A stretch of DNA of 64,000 nucleotides from a virus, in IMG/VR virus record IMGVR_UViG_3300025127_000009, positions 62,001 through 126,000 of that record; one strand, 5' to 3'. Shown one piece after another: positions 51,291 to 58,821 of the stretch (position 1 is the first letter of the stretch; every line of letters begins with the position of its first letter). Below the pieces are notes generated by a model. It was not told the DNA's origin and ran no database searches. It saw only the letters and a list, made by a program, of their open reading frames with translations. The position numbers and the translations under genes are program-made.

Positions 51291-52568
51291 TTACCCCTTC
51301 CCATCTACTGCAATAACCTTTTCACTAGTGTTAAAGTACGGTTGCCTGTAACCATCGGCATCTGTCAACCACATACGCTGACACTTGCTAGGCTTTGGCT
51401 TTGGAGCGTACATATCTGTCAAGATGATGTGGCCATCAAAGTCACCGCGCTGGTTAACATACTCAGTAGGAGCATTGAAACACGTACCGCCACTGAGAAC
51501 TCGCTCATATTTTCTCTTGTCCCCTTTCTTCCATACATAAATCTTACTCTCATCTACTTTTGTATCGAATGGAACGACTGTAAACTCTGCTAATTCAGCC
51601 AGTTTGTTCAATTCGGAAAAGAACATTGCTAACATCTCGTTACTTACAGATCCTGACTGATCAATTGATACCGCAATCTTGGCAACCCGCGCTTGTTTAC
51701 GGCCCGGATGTACGTATGGAAACCTCCTGTTAATCCTCTTGATAGAACTAGACTTGTTGGCACGTTGTGATGTCTTAACAAAATATCTTAAAACCTTCCT
51801 CCAGTCAATGACTGTCTTGATAGAATCCATAATTTTCTGGCGAGTAGACTGTGATACTGAACCCCACCCATTACTGGACGCGGCTTCCTGTGCTGCGTTT
51901 TTTACAATATCTTTTATACGTTCAGAAGCAATATCCTTTATCTCTTGCGGGCATTTACCCCACCCGCTATGATCATCTAAAGATTCCGGTGCAGGAGTAC
52001 CGCTAGAAGCGCCAGAATCGCCGTCTCCGGGGTTTTCTCCACTAGACCCACCATCGGACCCGTCTCCGCTACTACCTTGCCCAGAATCGCCGTCATTTCC
52101 AGATTGTGTAATGGCCTCTGGCAAGTTAGCAAGATACCATTCAGCGGACATACCTTTAGGCAAATCCTCAAACTGATCTTTACCCGGAATGAGACCACCC
52201 TCGGGCAGATTATCAATGTGGCTATTAATTGCTAAATCAGTAGCAATATTCCAATGTTGCATAGGCACGTTATCAGGCATACGGTCAGTAACATGCTTAA
52301 AAATAATATGGTAGAACTCATGCTTAAGCACTGCCAAGCGTTCTTTGCTGGTTAGAGCCTTAAAGAACTCAGGGTTGTACAACATCTCAAACTGTGCTGA
52401 ATCAGGGTTAACCATAACACCGGCAGTAGGCACCGAAAACGATGCACGCTTATCAATGCGCCGCGATATAGATGCAAAAAATGGCTCTTCTAAAAGCAAT
52501 TTTGCAGTGTGCATATTGAGATCAAAGGTCTGCTCATCCATAACTGTAGTCTCTTGTTGCGTTGTCAT
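51291..52568 (-). CDS. Metallopeptidase/VWA-like protein (DUF2201 type), partner of MoxR ATPase
   Basis: 425 aa. AVLKHEFYHIIFKHVTDR near residue 83 is a zinc site of the DUF2201 type; residues ~155-205 are a Gly/Ser/Asp-rich linker; the C-terminal third has KIAVSIDQSGSVSNEML, a VWA MIDAS (DxSxS). MoxR ATPases with such partners act as chaperone-like modules on metal- or ligand-bound targets. The pair is transcribed together but this gene also has its own promoter, whose -10 ends 6 bases before the ATG. Confidence 0.82.
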   Translation of the reverse strand: MTTQQETTVMDEQTFDLNMHTAKLLLEEPFFASISRRIDKRASFSVPTAGVMVNPDSAQFEMLYNPEFFKALTSKERLAVLKHEFYHIIFKHVTDRMPDNVPMQHWNIATDLAINSHIDNLPEGGLIPGKDQFEDLPKGMSAEWYLANLPEAITQSGNDGDSGQGSSGDGSDGGSSGENPGDGDSGASSGTPAPESLDDHSGWGKCPQEIKDIASERIKDIVKNAAQEAASSNGWGSVSQSTRQKIMDSIKTVIDWRKVLRYFVKTSQRANKSSSIKRINRRFPYVHPGRKQARVAKIAVSIDQSGSVSNEMLAMFFSELNKLAELAEFTVVPFDTKVDESKIYVWKKGDKRKYERVLSGGTCFNAPTEYVNQRGDFDGHIILTDMYAPKPKPSKCQRMWLTDADGYRQPYFNTSEKVIAVDGKG

Positions 52569-52574
52569 GATTGC

Positions 52575-52603
52575 ACTATAACCCTATCCAGAACAAATGT
52601 CAA
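52575..52603 (-). promoter_or_regulatory. Sigma70-type promoter TTGACA-N17-TATAGT
   Basis: Consensus -35; overlaps the stop codon of the MoxR gene. The ATG of the next gene falls at about +1. Confidence 0.75.
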
Positions 52604-53676
52604 TTATTTTCTACATCGCCAAGGATTTCAACCAGGAAATCCGACACTGAACGACCATCAACCGATGCCTGATGTAGACTAACAAGATTATCTCTTGCTG
52701 ATTCATCCTCCACTGAACCCATAACCGTCCACAATTTCATAGCAACCTCAGAGGGAAGCATAAAGAAATACCTTGCCACGTTATCCATTTGCTCTTGCGG
52801 CAAGACACTGTGGAAAGTCTCCGCTGATTCAAACTTGGCCACCATAGCAGTATGCTCATTGATACCAAAGTCTGCTAACTTAGAGAAGTCACCCTTGATA
52901 AGAATATCCTCAATAGACACTTGCCTGTCATAGTTAGCAATAAAATCCTTGAATGCTACCGCAGCCTCAAAACCAACAAAAGCACTGGTTAACTGAAACA
53001 ATAGAGCACCATCCTTGCTCTCATAAGCATTGGCATGCTGTAAACACTCGTCTAAACGCTCCCAAGAACGACGGGAAGGATAGACCTTGTTTGGCTCATA
53101 GTCATCGCTATGCTCAAGATGATTGTGGTTATGATTAATAAAATCCCACACTTCCGAGGACAAGCCGGTATCCTTGGCCCAGTTAAGCCAATCATCTACC
53201 GATGGTTCAATATCAAACACAGTCCACCTGTCAAGTTCAGCGGGATCCATCTCGCCTACCTGGTATTGGGCACCGTGCTCGCCACCATTAACAGCAGCAA
53301 ATACAAGGGTGTCATCATGTAGACAGTGGCCATTCAGTTTTCGACTATCTGTCAACTCAAAAATACCCTGACGCACCTCAACTGTGGCACGGTCTACCTC
53401 ATCCAAGAATAGAACAACTGGCTCATCACATGCACGCTTAAACCAATCCGGTGGATTAAAGGAAGTACTATTCCCATTGATAACAGGTAGACCAACAAGG
53501 TCACCTTCGGTCATCTGAGATGCGCGGCGTTCTACCACAGGCAACCCAATGTGGTCAGCATACTGATATACAACGGTAGACTTACCAATACCGTGACGGC
53601 CACGTAAGAGAACTGGCTTGCGAACACCTGTAACGTAACCGACGACGCTACCAAAAGTCTTGAAGTCAACTGCCAT
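52600..53676 (-). CDS. MoxR-type AAA+ ATPase
   Basis: 358 aa. Walker A RGRHGIGKSTVV (Lys32), RRASQMTEGDLVGLPVI (MoxR-typical), Walker B PVVLFLDEVDRATVEV, sensor LVFAAVNGG. C-terminal lid helices. Paired with the VWA/metallopeptidase gene downstream. Such pairs remodel protein complexes (RavA-ViaA and relatives) and also appear in some defence systems; in a phage early region it may disable or rewire a host complex. Confidence 0.87.
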   Translation of the reverse strand: MAVDFKTFGSVVGYVTGVRKPVLLRGRHGIGKSTVVYQYADHIGLPVVERRASQMTEGDLVGLPVINGNSTSFNPPDWFKRACDEPVVLFLDEVDRATVEVRQGIFELTDSRKLNGHCLHDDTLVFAAVNGGEHGAQYQVGEMDPAELDRWTVFDIEPSVDDWLNWAKDTGLSSEVWDFINHNHNHLEHSDDYEPNKVYPSRRSWERLDECLQHANAYESKDGALLFQLTSAFVGFEAAVAFKDFIANYDRQVSIEDILIKGDFSKLADFGINEHTAMVAKFESAETFHSVLPQEQMDNVARYFFMLPSEVAMKLWTVMGSVEDESARDNLVSLHQASVDGRSVSDFLVEILGDVENN

Positions 53677-53727
53677 GATGATTTACTCCTAATGAAAAGC
53701 AGTTAGTTTTTCGTTCTATCTTTTTTA

Positions 53728-53756
53728 ATTATGCACAAACGATTTACATATTGCAA
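53728..53756 (-). promoter_or_regulatory. Sigma70-type promoter TTGCAA-N17-CATAAT
   Basis: Drives the MoxR/VWA operon. Confidence 0.7.
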
Positions 53757-53780
53757 ACAAAAAATGAAAAATCGTAAAAA

Positions 53781-53801
53781 CAAAATAAATTCAATTACTT
53801 A
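53781..53801 (-). repeat. Upstream element copy 6
   Basis: TAAGTAATTGAATTTATTTT, followed by TTACGATTT as also seen near copies 2 and 4; includes the stop of the 53799 gene. Confidence 0.65.
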
Positions 53802-53978
53802 GCGACTACAACTTTTACAGACATAGCCACCCCACTCTGGCCGTTTAGCATTGGGGAAGTATTCATGGCAATAGAGACAATCCATACCGTAATTATTATC
53901 ACCGTTATGGTATCCCGTATCCCTATCGAACTGGAGACGGTTAGCCCTTGCAACAAATCGTACTCTAGCCTTACCCAT
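53799..53978 (-). CDS. Small zinc-ribbon protein, 59 aa
   Basis: MGKARVRFVARANRLQFDRD, then MDCLYCHEYFPNAK and VCKSCSR: two CxxC pairs 25 residues apart. TAATG overlap with the upstream gene. Confidence 0.65.
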   Translation of the reverse strand: MGKARVRFVARANRLQFDRDTGYHNGDNNYGMDCLYCHEYFPNAKRPEWGGYVCKSCSR

Positions 53979-54271
53979 TAGTCGTCATCCTCTTCTGGCA
54001 TTAATGGTAACAATCCAGCCTTTTCTAACTCCTGCATGTACTCATCAACTGACAAGCCATACTCACTAGCATTATCTGTCATCGCTTGCAGGAAGTCAAG
54101 AATTATTTTTCTAACCGCGTATTCTTTGTTGTCCTCGTCATCTTCAGGGCCACTATCTTTTAAAAGGTTTAATATGCGTTGCCATTCCCAGTTCTTGTGT
54201 TTGCCATTCTCACTCTTATTAACAAAGTCTGTTATTGAGGTAACATTATCCTTGTCGTCATCATCTTTCAT
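53978..54271 (-). CDS. Acidic helical protein, 97 aa
   Basis: MKDDDDKDNVTSITDFVNKS; central KNWEWQRILNLLKDSG and acidic end PEEDDD. Possibly a nucleic-acid mimic or scaffold; not recognised. Confidence 0.5.
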   Translation of the reverse strand: MKDDDDKDNVTSITDFVNKSENGKHKNWEWQRILNLLKDSGPEDDEDNKEYAVRKIILDFLQAMTDNASEYGLSVDEYMQELEKAGLLPLMPEEDDD

Positions 54272-54471
54272 TATTTACCTACACCTTTGGCCATATCAAC
54301 TGAAACAACATACTGATAAGCACCTTTATTATATGCTGGCGCTGTACACTTAGCCTTGCGGGCTGTCTCTACGCGAGCATTAGCAGCGCCGCACTCTAAG
54401 CAGGTCTTATAACCTAACGCTTTTCTTTTGGGGTTGTATTCTTCCCAGCATTCAACACAGATGGCTATCAT
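54271..54471 (-). CDS. Small zinc-ribbon protein, 66 aa
   Basis: CVECWEEYNPKRKALG and KTCLECGAANARVET carry two CxxC pairs. The basic tail may bind nucleic acid. Confidence 0.6.
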   Translation of the reverse strand: MIAICVECWEEYNPKRKALGYKTCLECGAANARVETARKAKCTAPAYNKGAYQYVVSVDMAKGVGK

Positions 54472-54475
54472 AATA

Positions 54476-54658
54476 TTATACCTTTCGCGCTTCGCTGATT
54501 ACTTCCATTTGGTTTTTAGGGTTTGAGGTAGTCATAACTTTTGGCCTGAACCATCTCACCACTCTCACCTCTTCCGTGCCTGGTATTTCCCTGATCACGA
54601 CACCGTGCCAATAGTCCCAAGGCGGCGCTTTATACTTTACTAGGTCACCAACCTTCAT
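54476..54658 (-). CDS. KVGDL-family SH3-like protein, 60 aa
   Basis: MKVGDLVKYKAPPWDYWHGV, VRVVRWFRP, ending MEVISEARKV. Keeps the family's C-terminal EVISE even though the following gene starts elsewhere, which argues for true homology. AGAGGAAAAC before ATG 54656-54658. Confidence 0.65.
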   Translation of the reverse strand: MKVGDLVKYKAPPWDYWHGVVIREIPGTEEVRVVRWFRPKVMTTSNPKNQMEVISEARKV

Positions 54659-54689
54659 TTGTTTTCCTCTGCAATCTTTGTATATTTGT

Positions 54690-54718
54690 ATTAAACCAAA
54701 ACAAAAAACAAAATGCAA
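54690..54718 (-). promoter_or_regulatory. Sigma70-type promoter TTGCAT-N17-TTTAAT
   Basis: Reads into the 54476 gene and the zinc-ribbon operon. Confidence 0.65.
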
Positions 54719-54732
54719 GAAAAATTTATTTA

Positions 54733-54753
54733 TTTAATAAATTCAAGAACTTA
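54733..54753 (-). repeat. Upstream element copy 7
   Basis: TAAGTTCTTGAATTTATTAA, 15 bp upstream of the 54690 promoter; contains the stop of the 54743 gene. Confidence 0.65.
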
Positions 54754-54937
54754 GCACTTCTTTGATAGCAAAGGTTGAGAACACTAAACCCTCACGATGC
54801 CAATCCGGAGCCTTATCCACCCATCGCACCTTTACACCATCAACTGGTGAATTGGGATGATCAGGATACATGTACTTAACATAAGTAACAATGCCCCTCT
54901 CGCCCTTGTTGGTCTCAATTAAATCACCGATTTTCAT
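54743..54937 (-). CDS. KVGDL-family SH3-like protein, 64 aa
   Basis: MKIGDLIETNKGERGIVTYV, VKVRWVDKAPDWH, ending IKEVLSS. Overlaps the upstream family member by 14 bp, the same overlap length as the recurring junction. Confidence 0.62.
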   Translation of the reverse strand: MKIGDLIETNKGERGIVTYVKYMYPDHPNSPVDGVKVRWVDKAPDWHREGLVFSTFAIKEVLSS

Positions 54938-55130
54938 CCTGCCCCCCTTTAAGTTCTCTTACACAGTCTTCTGGTAGCCACAACTTTTTGCCACTTGTAA
55001 GTAAAACCTCATAATGATACTCATCATCATCGTCGTGATACTCTATATCGTATGAAATTATTACTCCAGTAGAAGAGGCCCACTCACCTAGATCATACCA
55101 TTCTGCGTCAACTAAATCACCGATTTTCAT
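54924..55130 (-). CDS. KVGDL-family SH3-like protein, 68 aa
   Basis: MKIGDLVDAEWYDLGEWASS, TGVIISYDIEYHDDDDEYHY, LWLPEDCVRELKGG. GAGGTGTTGGC before ATG. Confidence 0.62.
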   Translation of the reverse strand: MKIGDLVDAEWYDLGEWASSTGVIISYDIEYHDDDDEYHYEVLLTSGKKLWLPEDCVRELKGGQDENR

Positions 55131-55294
55131 GCCAACACCTCAAATTCATAACCCCACCATTTTTCTTTCTTTCCGCTACCAGCAACCATAACACACCAAA
55201 GGTTAGTTTGACCGTAGGCATTACCGTGGGCATTTCCTGTTATTATCCCCACCTCGCGTCTCATAACGTGTTCAACCAAATCACCGACGTTCAC
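55127..55294 (-). CDS. KVGDL-family SH3-like protein, 55 aa, GTG start
   Basis: Read from GTG 55292-55294: (M)NVGDLVEHVMRREVGIITG, ending WWGYEFEVLA. Perfect GGAGG 6 nt before GTG, inside the 3' end of the preceding copy; stop overlaps the next ATG as ATGA. Confidence 0.65.
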   Translation of the reverse strand: MNVGDLVEHVMRREVGIITGNAHGNAYGQTNLWCVMVAGSGKKEKWWGYEFEVLA

Positions 55295-55460
55295 TGATAA
55301 CCTCCAGTAAACTAGTCTCTACAGGCATTGATGAATAATCATAAAGCAATACATAGCCTTGTAGTGGTGCAGATTTTCTAACAATATGTATTTTTCTAGT
55401 TTTCTCTTGGGTTCTGTTAAAAGGATTCGGTCTAAATCTTACTAAATCACCGGCTTTCAC
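55281..55460 (-). CDS. KVGDL-family SH3-like protein, 59 aa, GTG start
   Basis: GTG 55458-55460: (M)KAGDLVRFRPNPFNRTQEKT, ending LLEVISERR. Its last codons are also the SD and start of the next copy. Confidence 0.65.
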   Translation of the reverse strand: MKAGDLVRFRPNPFNRTQEKTRKIHIVRKSAPLQGYVLLYDYSSMPVETSLLEVISERR

Positions 55461-55647
55461 TGATAACCTCCACTGTATCTTGTGTACACCAGAATACACC
55501 GTAGTTAAACCAATTTACTTTTATTGGGTCTGGCTTGTCTAATTGAGTGTACGGCATTACATCTACCACAATACCGTGTACGTTGTCAAGATAAGGTACG
55601 CCAAACTTGTTGTGTTTTTTTACTAGTGTTCCGACCTTGATTTTCAT
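55447..55647 (-). CDS. KVGDL-family SH3-like protein, 66 aa
   Basis: MKIKVGTLVKKHNKFGVPYL, GIVVDVMPYT, IKVNWFNYG, ending TVEVISESR. ATG overlaps the upstream stop (ATGA). Confidence 0.65.
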   Translation of the reverse strand: MKIKVGTLVKKHNKFGVPYLDNVHGIVVDVMPYTQLDKPDPIKVNWFNYGVFWCTQDTVEVISESR

Positions 55648-55892
55648 GGCAAACTCTCAATTTCTACTGTTGAATCCCAAGTTACATCGCCGTTCTGCCA
55701 AAGTATTTTATGTCTAACTGGCCTCGATTCCTTTTCACCGTGCGGTTTCATCCACTGTGAATCTAGTATGATTCCAAATGTTCTACTTTTCCATAATCTA
55801 TCAGTTCCACAAAATATATCATACTGACGAGAGGACTCGCTCCACTGCACAGAATCACCTTTCTTTGGGTGATGTGAAATTGAATCAGTCAT
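55644..55892 (-). CDS. Divergent SH3-like family member, 82 aa
   Basis: MTDSISHHPKKGDSVQWSES, GIILDSQWMK, HKILWQNGDV, ending STVEIESLP. KKGD opening and V-x-W strand match the family. Confidence 0.55.
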   Translation of the reverse strand: MTDSISHHPKKGDSVQWSESSRQYDIFCGTDRLWKSRTFGIILDSQWMKPHGEKESRPVRHKILWQNGDVTWDSTVEIESLP

Positions 55893-56055
55893 CTTTGTTC
55901 TTCTTCATTTTTGAAGTGAACCTACCGTAGTTACCCATGCCATCGTAGTCCATCGTATCCTGGTTTGGCTCATCTCGCTTTTTTTCTTTTTGAATGTTAT
56001 CACCTGATTTAAAAAAAGTCAAGCCTTTAATTAGTGATGTCCAAAAATCAATCAT
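55885..56055 (-). CDS. Small charged protein, 56 aa
   Basis: MIDFWTSLIKGLTFFKSGDN then a charged tail with MDYDGMGNYGRFTSKMKKNK. AGGGAAGTTA before ATG 56053-56055; 18-nt leader from the promoter at 56079. Confidence 0.55.
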   Translation of the reverse strand: MIDFWTSLIKGLTFFKSGDNIQKEKKRDEPNQDTMDYDGMGNYGRFTSKMKKNKDD

Positions 56056-56078
56056 TAACTTCCCTCGCTATTTTTTAA

Positions 56079-56107
56079 ATCATACTAAACAAAATTTTGA
56101 AAGTCAA
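56079..56107 (-). promoter_or_regulatory. Sigma70-type promoter TTGACT-N17-TATGAT
   Basis: Very similar to the promoter at 61599 (both have TTTAGTATGATTTA). Overlaps the stop of the 56104 gene. Confidence 0.72.
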
Positions 56108-56349
56108 CATTTTTTTAAATTTTGTTTAGTCGCCAGGACTATATCCTTGTCATCAGCGGGCCACCAATTAGCGTTATTAACCGCCGCTGTCCAACTGCCA
56201 AAGTCTTTAACATCGTCAAGCCATACTATCAAGAACTCTTCAATATTACCATCGGCCCACTGTTCTCTTGATTTGGTCACCAGGCCCATTGCACCCGTGC
56301 CACAATAGTGATCATGAGGCTTGTATATCACTAGATCGCCTACCTTCAC
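56104..56349 (-). CDS. KVGDL-family SH3-like protein, 81 aa, GTG start
   Basis: GTG 56347-56349: (M)KVGDLVIYKPHDHYCGTGAM, FLIVWLDDVKDFG, WWPADDKDIVLAT. GGAGGTTATCA upstream lies in the preceding gene. Confidence 0.63.
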   Translation of the reverse strand: MKVGDLVIYKPHDHYCGTGAMGLVTKSREQWADGNIEEFLIVWLDDVKDFGSWTAAVNNANWWPADDKDIVLATKQNLKKC

Positions 56350-56542
56350 TGATAACCTCCAGTTTATCTTCTTCGTGCCACATTACACTAGAGTGAACTG
56401 TATTCCACCTTACGCGAACGTTTCTATGGTTGTCAGGGCCGTGAAGGGGACTAAACTCTAAGACTATGCCAACGTATTGATTATGTACACGGTCTGATAT
56501 ATACCTGCTCTTCTTGTACGCTATCAGGTCACCGACTTTCAC
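56312..56542 (-). CDS. KVGDL-family SH3-like protein, 76 aa, GTG start
   Basis: GTG 56540-56542: (M)KVGDLIAYKKSRYISDRVHN, VRVRWNTVHSS, LEVISEGRRSSDIQAS. The next copy reads GGCGAT instead of GGTGAT, which removes the usual TGA stop, so this protein is extended by eight residues. Confidence 0.65.
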   Translation of the reverse strand: MKVGDLIAYKKSRYISDRVHNQYVGIVLEFSPLHGPDNHRNVRVRWNTVHSSVMWHEEDKLEVISEGRRSSDIQAS

Positions 56543-56732
56543 TGATAACCTCAAACTCGCTTGGCTTATGTAGTTCGGGCTTGCGACCAGGATAAGCCAC
56601 TTTTATCAATCTTCCTGTGCCTAATATGCCGCCTGAATCTGCATCTGTACTTAAGCAAATTGCTACGGCTCTTTTTTGTTGGTGCAACTGTAACATGCCC
56701 CAGCGCTTTACTACTAAATCACCTTTTTTCAT
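56529..56732 (-). CDS. KVGDL-family SH3-like protein, 67 aa
   Basis: MKKGDLVVKRWGMLQLHQQK, RLIKVAYPGRKPELH, ending FEVISESR. ATGA overlap with the upstream membrane peptide. Confidence 0.65.
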   Translation of the reverse strand: MKKGDLVVKRWGMLQLHQQKRAVAICLSTDADSGGILGTGRLIKVAYPGRKPELHKPSEFEVISESR

Positions 56733-56842
56733 CTCTTAAACTCCCAATACGCTACTGATAACGCTATCAACATTAGTACACCAAGGATTACATACTCGGT
56801 GAATCCGTCTATCTGCATACTAACCATTGCGGCTTCATTCAT
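56729..56842 (-). CDS. 37-residue membrane peptide
   Basis: MNEAAMVSMQIDGFTEYVIL then GVLMLIALSVAYWEFKR; one membrane helix. AGAGGTAAAA before ATG. Confidence 0.5.
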   Translation of the reverse strand: MNEAAMVSMQIDGFTEYVILGVLMLIALSVAYWEFKR

Positions 56843-56945
56843 TTTTACCTCTGTATCCCCAATACAAACTACCAAAGAAGAGGAAGTCTGCTATAGCACC
56901 GTAGAGTAGCGGAGCGTCTAATATATACTGAGTTAAAGTAAACAT
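56835..56945 (-). CDS. 36-residue hydrophobic peptide
   Basis: MFTLTQYILDAPLLYGAIAD then FLFFGSLYWGYRGKNE. One base after the upstream stop (TAAAATG). Pairs with the adjacent membrane peptide by 8-bp overlap. Confidence 0.45.
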   Translation of the reverse strand: MFTLTQYILDAPLLYGAIADFLFFGSLYWGYRGKNE

Positions 56946-56946
56946 T

Positions 56947-57117
56947 TTATTGTTTCATTGGATAGATATAATCAATATGTGATTCTATCTTTTTACCGTC
57001 GCGACCCAGTAATTTTATCCATTCGCTATCTTCCTTTACTGGGCCAAGCGAAAGAAACGGACCTTGAAATCCGAGCGCTTCACCATAATCTACTCTTACT
57101 AATGTTCCCGCTTTCAT
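56947..57117 (-). CDS. KVGDL-like SH3 family protein, 56 aa
   Basis: MKAGTLVRVDYGEALGFQGP, SEWIKLLGRDGKKIESHIDY. AAGGAATTAGTC before ATG 57115-57117. Confidence 0.55.
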   Translation of the reverse strand: MKAGTLVRVDYGEALGFQGPFLSLGPVKEDSEWIKLLGRDGKKIESHIDYIYPMKQ

Positions 57118-57128
57118 GACTAATTCCT

Positions 57129-57704
57129 TTACGCGCTCTTTTTATTCTCTCTGTTAATCTCTACCAGTCTCTCAAACGCCCACTTTCTAATTTGATCTCT
57201 GGGATATGTAGTCATCTTAACGCAGGAATCTACACTAAGATTTGGATGATTTATAACTTCTCTCGCTATCCTGTTACCCTCATAAGAAGAATTAATTTCT
57301 TTATCATCCAATATCCAATTAGTGATATCATCAACTATATGCACCGGAGCGCGTAAACCGGCGTTACGCAAGAAACAACTGCTTAATCGCCAGCGGCCCA
57401 TATATGAACTTAGAAACTTCTTTTTATGATCAGAGTATAACTCTTCATATTTACTGATGTTATTTTCGTAGTGTCTATTAATAACCAACGTAGCCTTTAG
57501 AACATAAGATCTCTTAGTGCCGTCATTCCACAGCATTTCTTTCACGCTATCGCACAAGAATGGGTTTTCTGCTAAATACAAGTTAGCAACCTTATAGCCT
57601 TGTTCATATATCCTTACCTGCATGAACTCATCAATCCAGCGATTCTTAGCGAGATTGTTAAGTTCTGTATTGCACATGGATTCAACATAATTGGCTAGTG
57701 ACAT
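57129..57704 (-). CDS. Unknown helical protein, 191 aa
   Basis: MSLANYVESMCNTELNNLAK; many helices, with VKMTTYPRDQIRKWAFERLV at the end. Resembles HEAT-like helical repeats only loosely. Overlaps the upstream gene by 10 bp. Confidence 0.55.
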   Translation of the reverse strand: MSLANYVESMCNTELNNLAKNRWIDEFMQVRIYEQGYKVANLYLAENPFLCDSVKEMLWNDGTKRSYVLKATLVINRHYENNISKYEELYSDHKKKFLSSYMGRWRLSSCFLRNAGLRAPVHIVDDITNWILDDKEINSSYEGNRIAREVINHPNLSVDSCVKMTTYPRDQIRKWAFERLVEINRENKKSA

Positions 57705-57907
57705 TCCCTCTCCATTTCTTCCAATACTTCTAAAAGCATATCTTTCATGTCAAACGAACCGTAACCCCATCTAGGAGTTTTATACGGATCAATTCCTTCG
57801 ATCTTGTTTTTAATGATAGATGAAATTTTATCAAAAGTCAAATGTTTTTTTTCTTCGCTGGGTTCAATTTTAACTTCTGGGTGCAAACTAAACGGATCTA
57901 ACTTCAC
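57695..57907 (-). CDS. Small protein, 70 aa
   Basis: MKLDPFSLHPEVKIEPSEEK; then GIDPYKTPRWGYGSFDMKDM. Four-base overlap with the upstream gene. Not recognised. Confidence 0.5.
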   Translation of the reverse strand: MKLDPFSLHPEVKIEPSEEKKHLTFDKISSIIKNKIEGIDPYKTPRWGYGSFDMKDMLLEVLEEMERECH

Positions 57908-58518
57908 TTTCGCCCCTTTACTGCTTTTATTTCCTTCTCAATAACTTCGGCAATACGACCGACTTTTATGAACTTTACCCTGTAAGGTATTGCTCCCTTA
58001 CACGCCCTTGTAATAGGGCCATAATTAACTGATGTGACAACACCAATGTCACCCTTATAATATGTATTTGGTCTTCCCTCTACCAATTGACCTACACTGT
58101 ACTTTGGCTTATTCTTGTATTCGTTTAACACCTTTACAGCGTACTTGTTGGCGCACATCTTGTCAAATTCCACCTTGGAAAGCACATGACCCTTTGGATC
58201 ATCTAATACCTTCTTGACAGTGAAACTAAAGTATCCTTCTTCCGATGCCTCGTAATATTTGGCACACTTAACAGCAACATCACGGAGGTCATCACTGTAA
58301 GAAGTACTCCAGTTTTTTGCTTCTTCAATGGCTTTGTCACTGTAAATCCCCTCTATGCTTTCCAGGTATCTTTCTTGGCCAGGTGTCAAGTATCCTCTAT
58401 CATCGTAAAAACATTTGACATCATTTAAAAAATTAAGGTGTCGTTCTTTTCTGTAATGGTTTATAATTGTATCCGCAGCAATTGCATTTTTTGTGATTTT
58501 CGAAATTCGCTCAAGCAC
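57904..58518 (-). CDS. Protein with C-terminal SH3-like domain, 204 aa
   Basis: GTG 58516-58518 start (AAAGGAAAATTC upstream): (M)LERISKITKNAIAADTIINH. Helical first 140 residues, then KYSVGQLVEGRPNTYYKGDI GVVTSV and YRVKFIKVG, a KVGDL-type SH3 domain. Suggests the small family can act as a module on larger proteins. Confidence 0.58.
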   Translation of the reverse strand: MLERISKITKNAIAADTIINHYRKERHLNFLNDVKCFYDDRGYLTPGQERYLESIEGIYSDKAIEEAKNWSTSYSDDLRDVAVKCAKYYEASEEGYFSFTVKKVLDDPKGHVLSKVEFDKMCANKYAVKVLNEYKNKPKYSVGQLVEGRPNTYYKGDIGVVTSVNYGPITRACKGAIPYRVKFIKVGRIAEVIEKEIKAVKGRK

Positions 58519-58693
58519 TGAATTTTCCTTTCTCCATTTGTTCACATGCAATAATATCAAAAATTGTTTTTGTTTTCAACCTTTTTTTTAAAATATATGC
58601 GGCCTGTCTTTTTGAAATGGCTATTGAAACTTTGAAAACGGAATATGCTTCTTGTGATTGATCCAGTTTATAACACCAAGTTCTAAAAAGCAT
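58511..58693 (-). CDS. Small basic protein, 60 aa
   Basis: MLFRTWCYKLDQSQEAYSVF then KRQAAYILKKRLKTKTIFDI. Overlaps the next gene by 8 bp. Not recognised. Confidence 0.45.
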   Translation of the reverse strand: MLFRTWCYKLDQSQEAYSVFKVSIAISKRQAAYILKKRLKTKTIFDIIACEQMEKGKFSA

Positions 58694-58738
58694 GATTGTT
58701 CTCCACTAGATATCATTACTATAATTAGAGGCAAGATT

Positions 58739-58815
58739 TGGTCCACCCCCAGAGAATTGAACTCTGCTTTAGAACGCTTATAAGACGCCCCCTGACCACC
58801 AGCCAGCCGGGGTGG
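58739..58815 (-). tRNA. tRNA, probably Ile (anticodon TAT), atypical
   Basis: Acceptor CCACCCC/GGGGTGG, discriminator A, CCA encoded, T-arm CAGAG-TTCAATT-CTCTG. Anticodon loop CTTATAA. The anticodon stem has three G-U pairs, the D stem is irregular and position 8 is G rather than T. Could be a degenerate gene. Confidence 0.65.
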
Positions 58816-58821
58816 ATAAAG

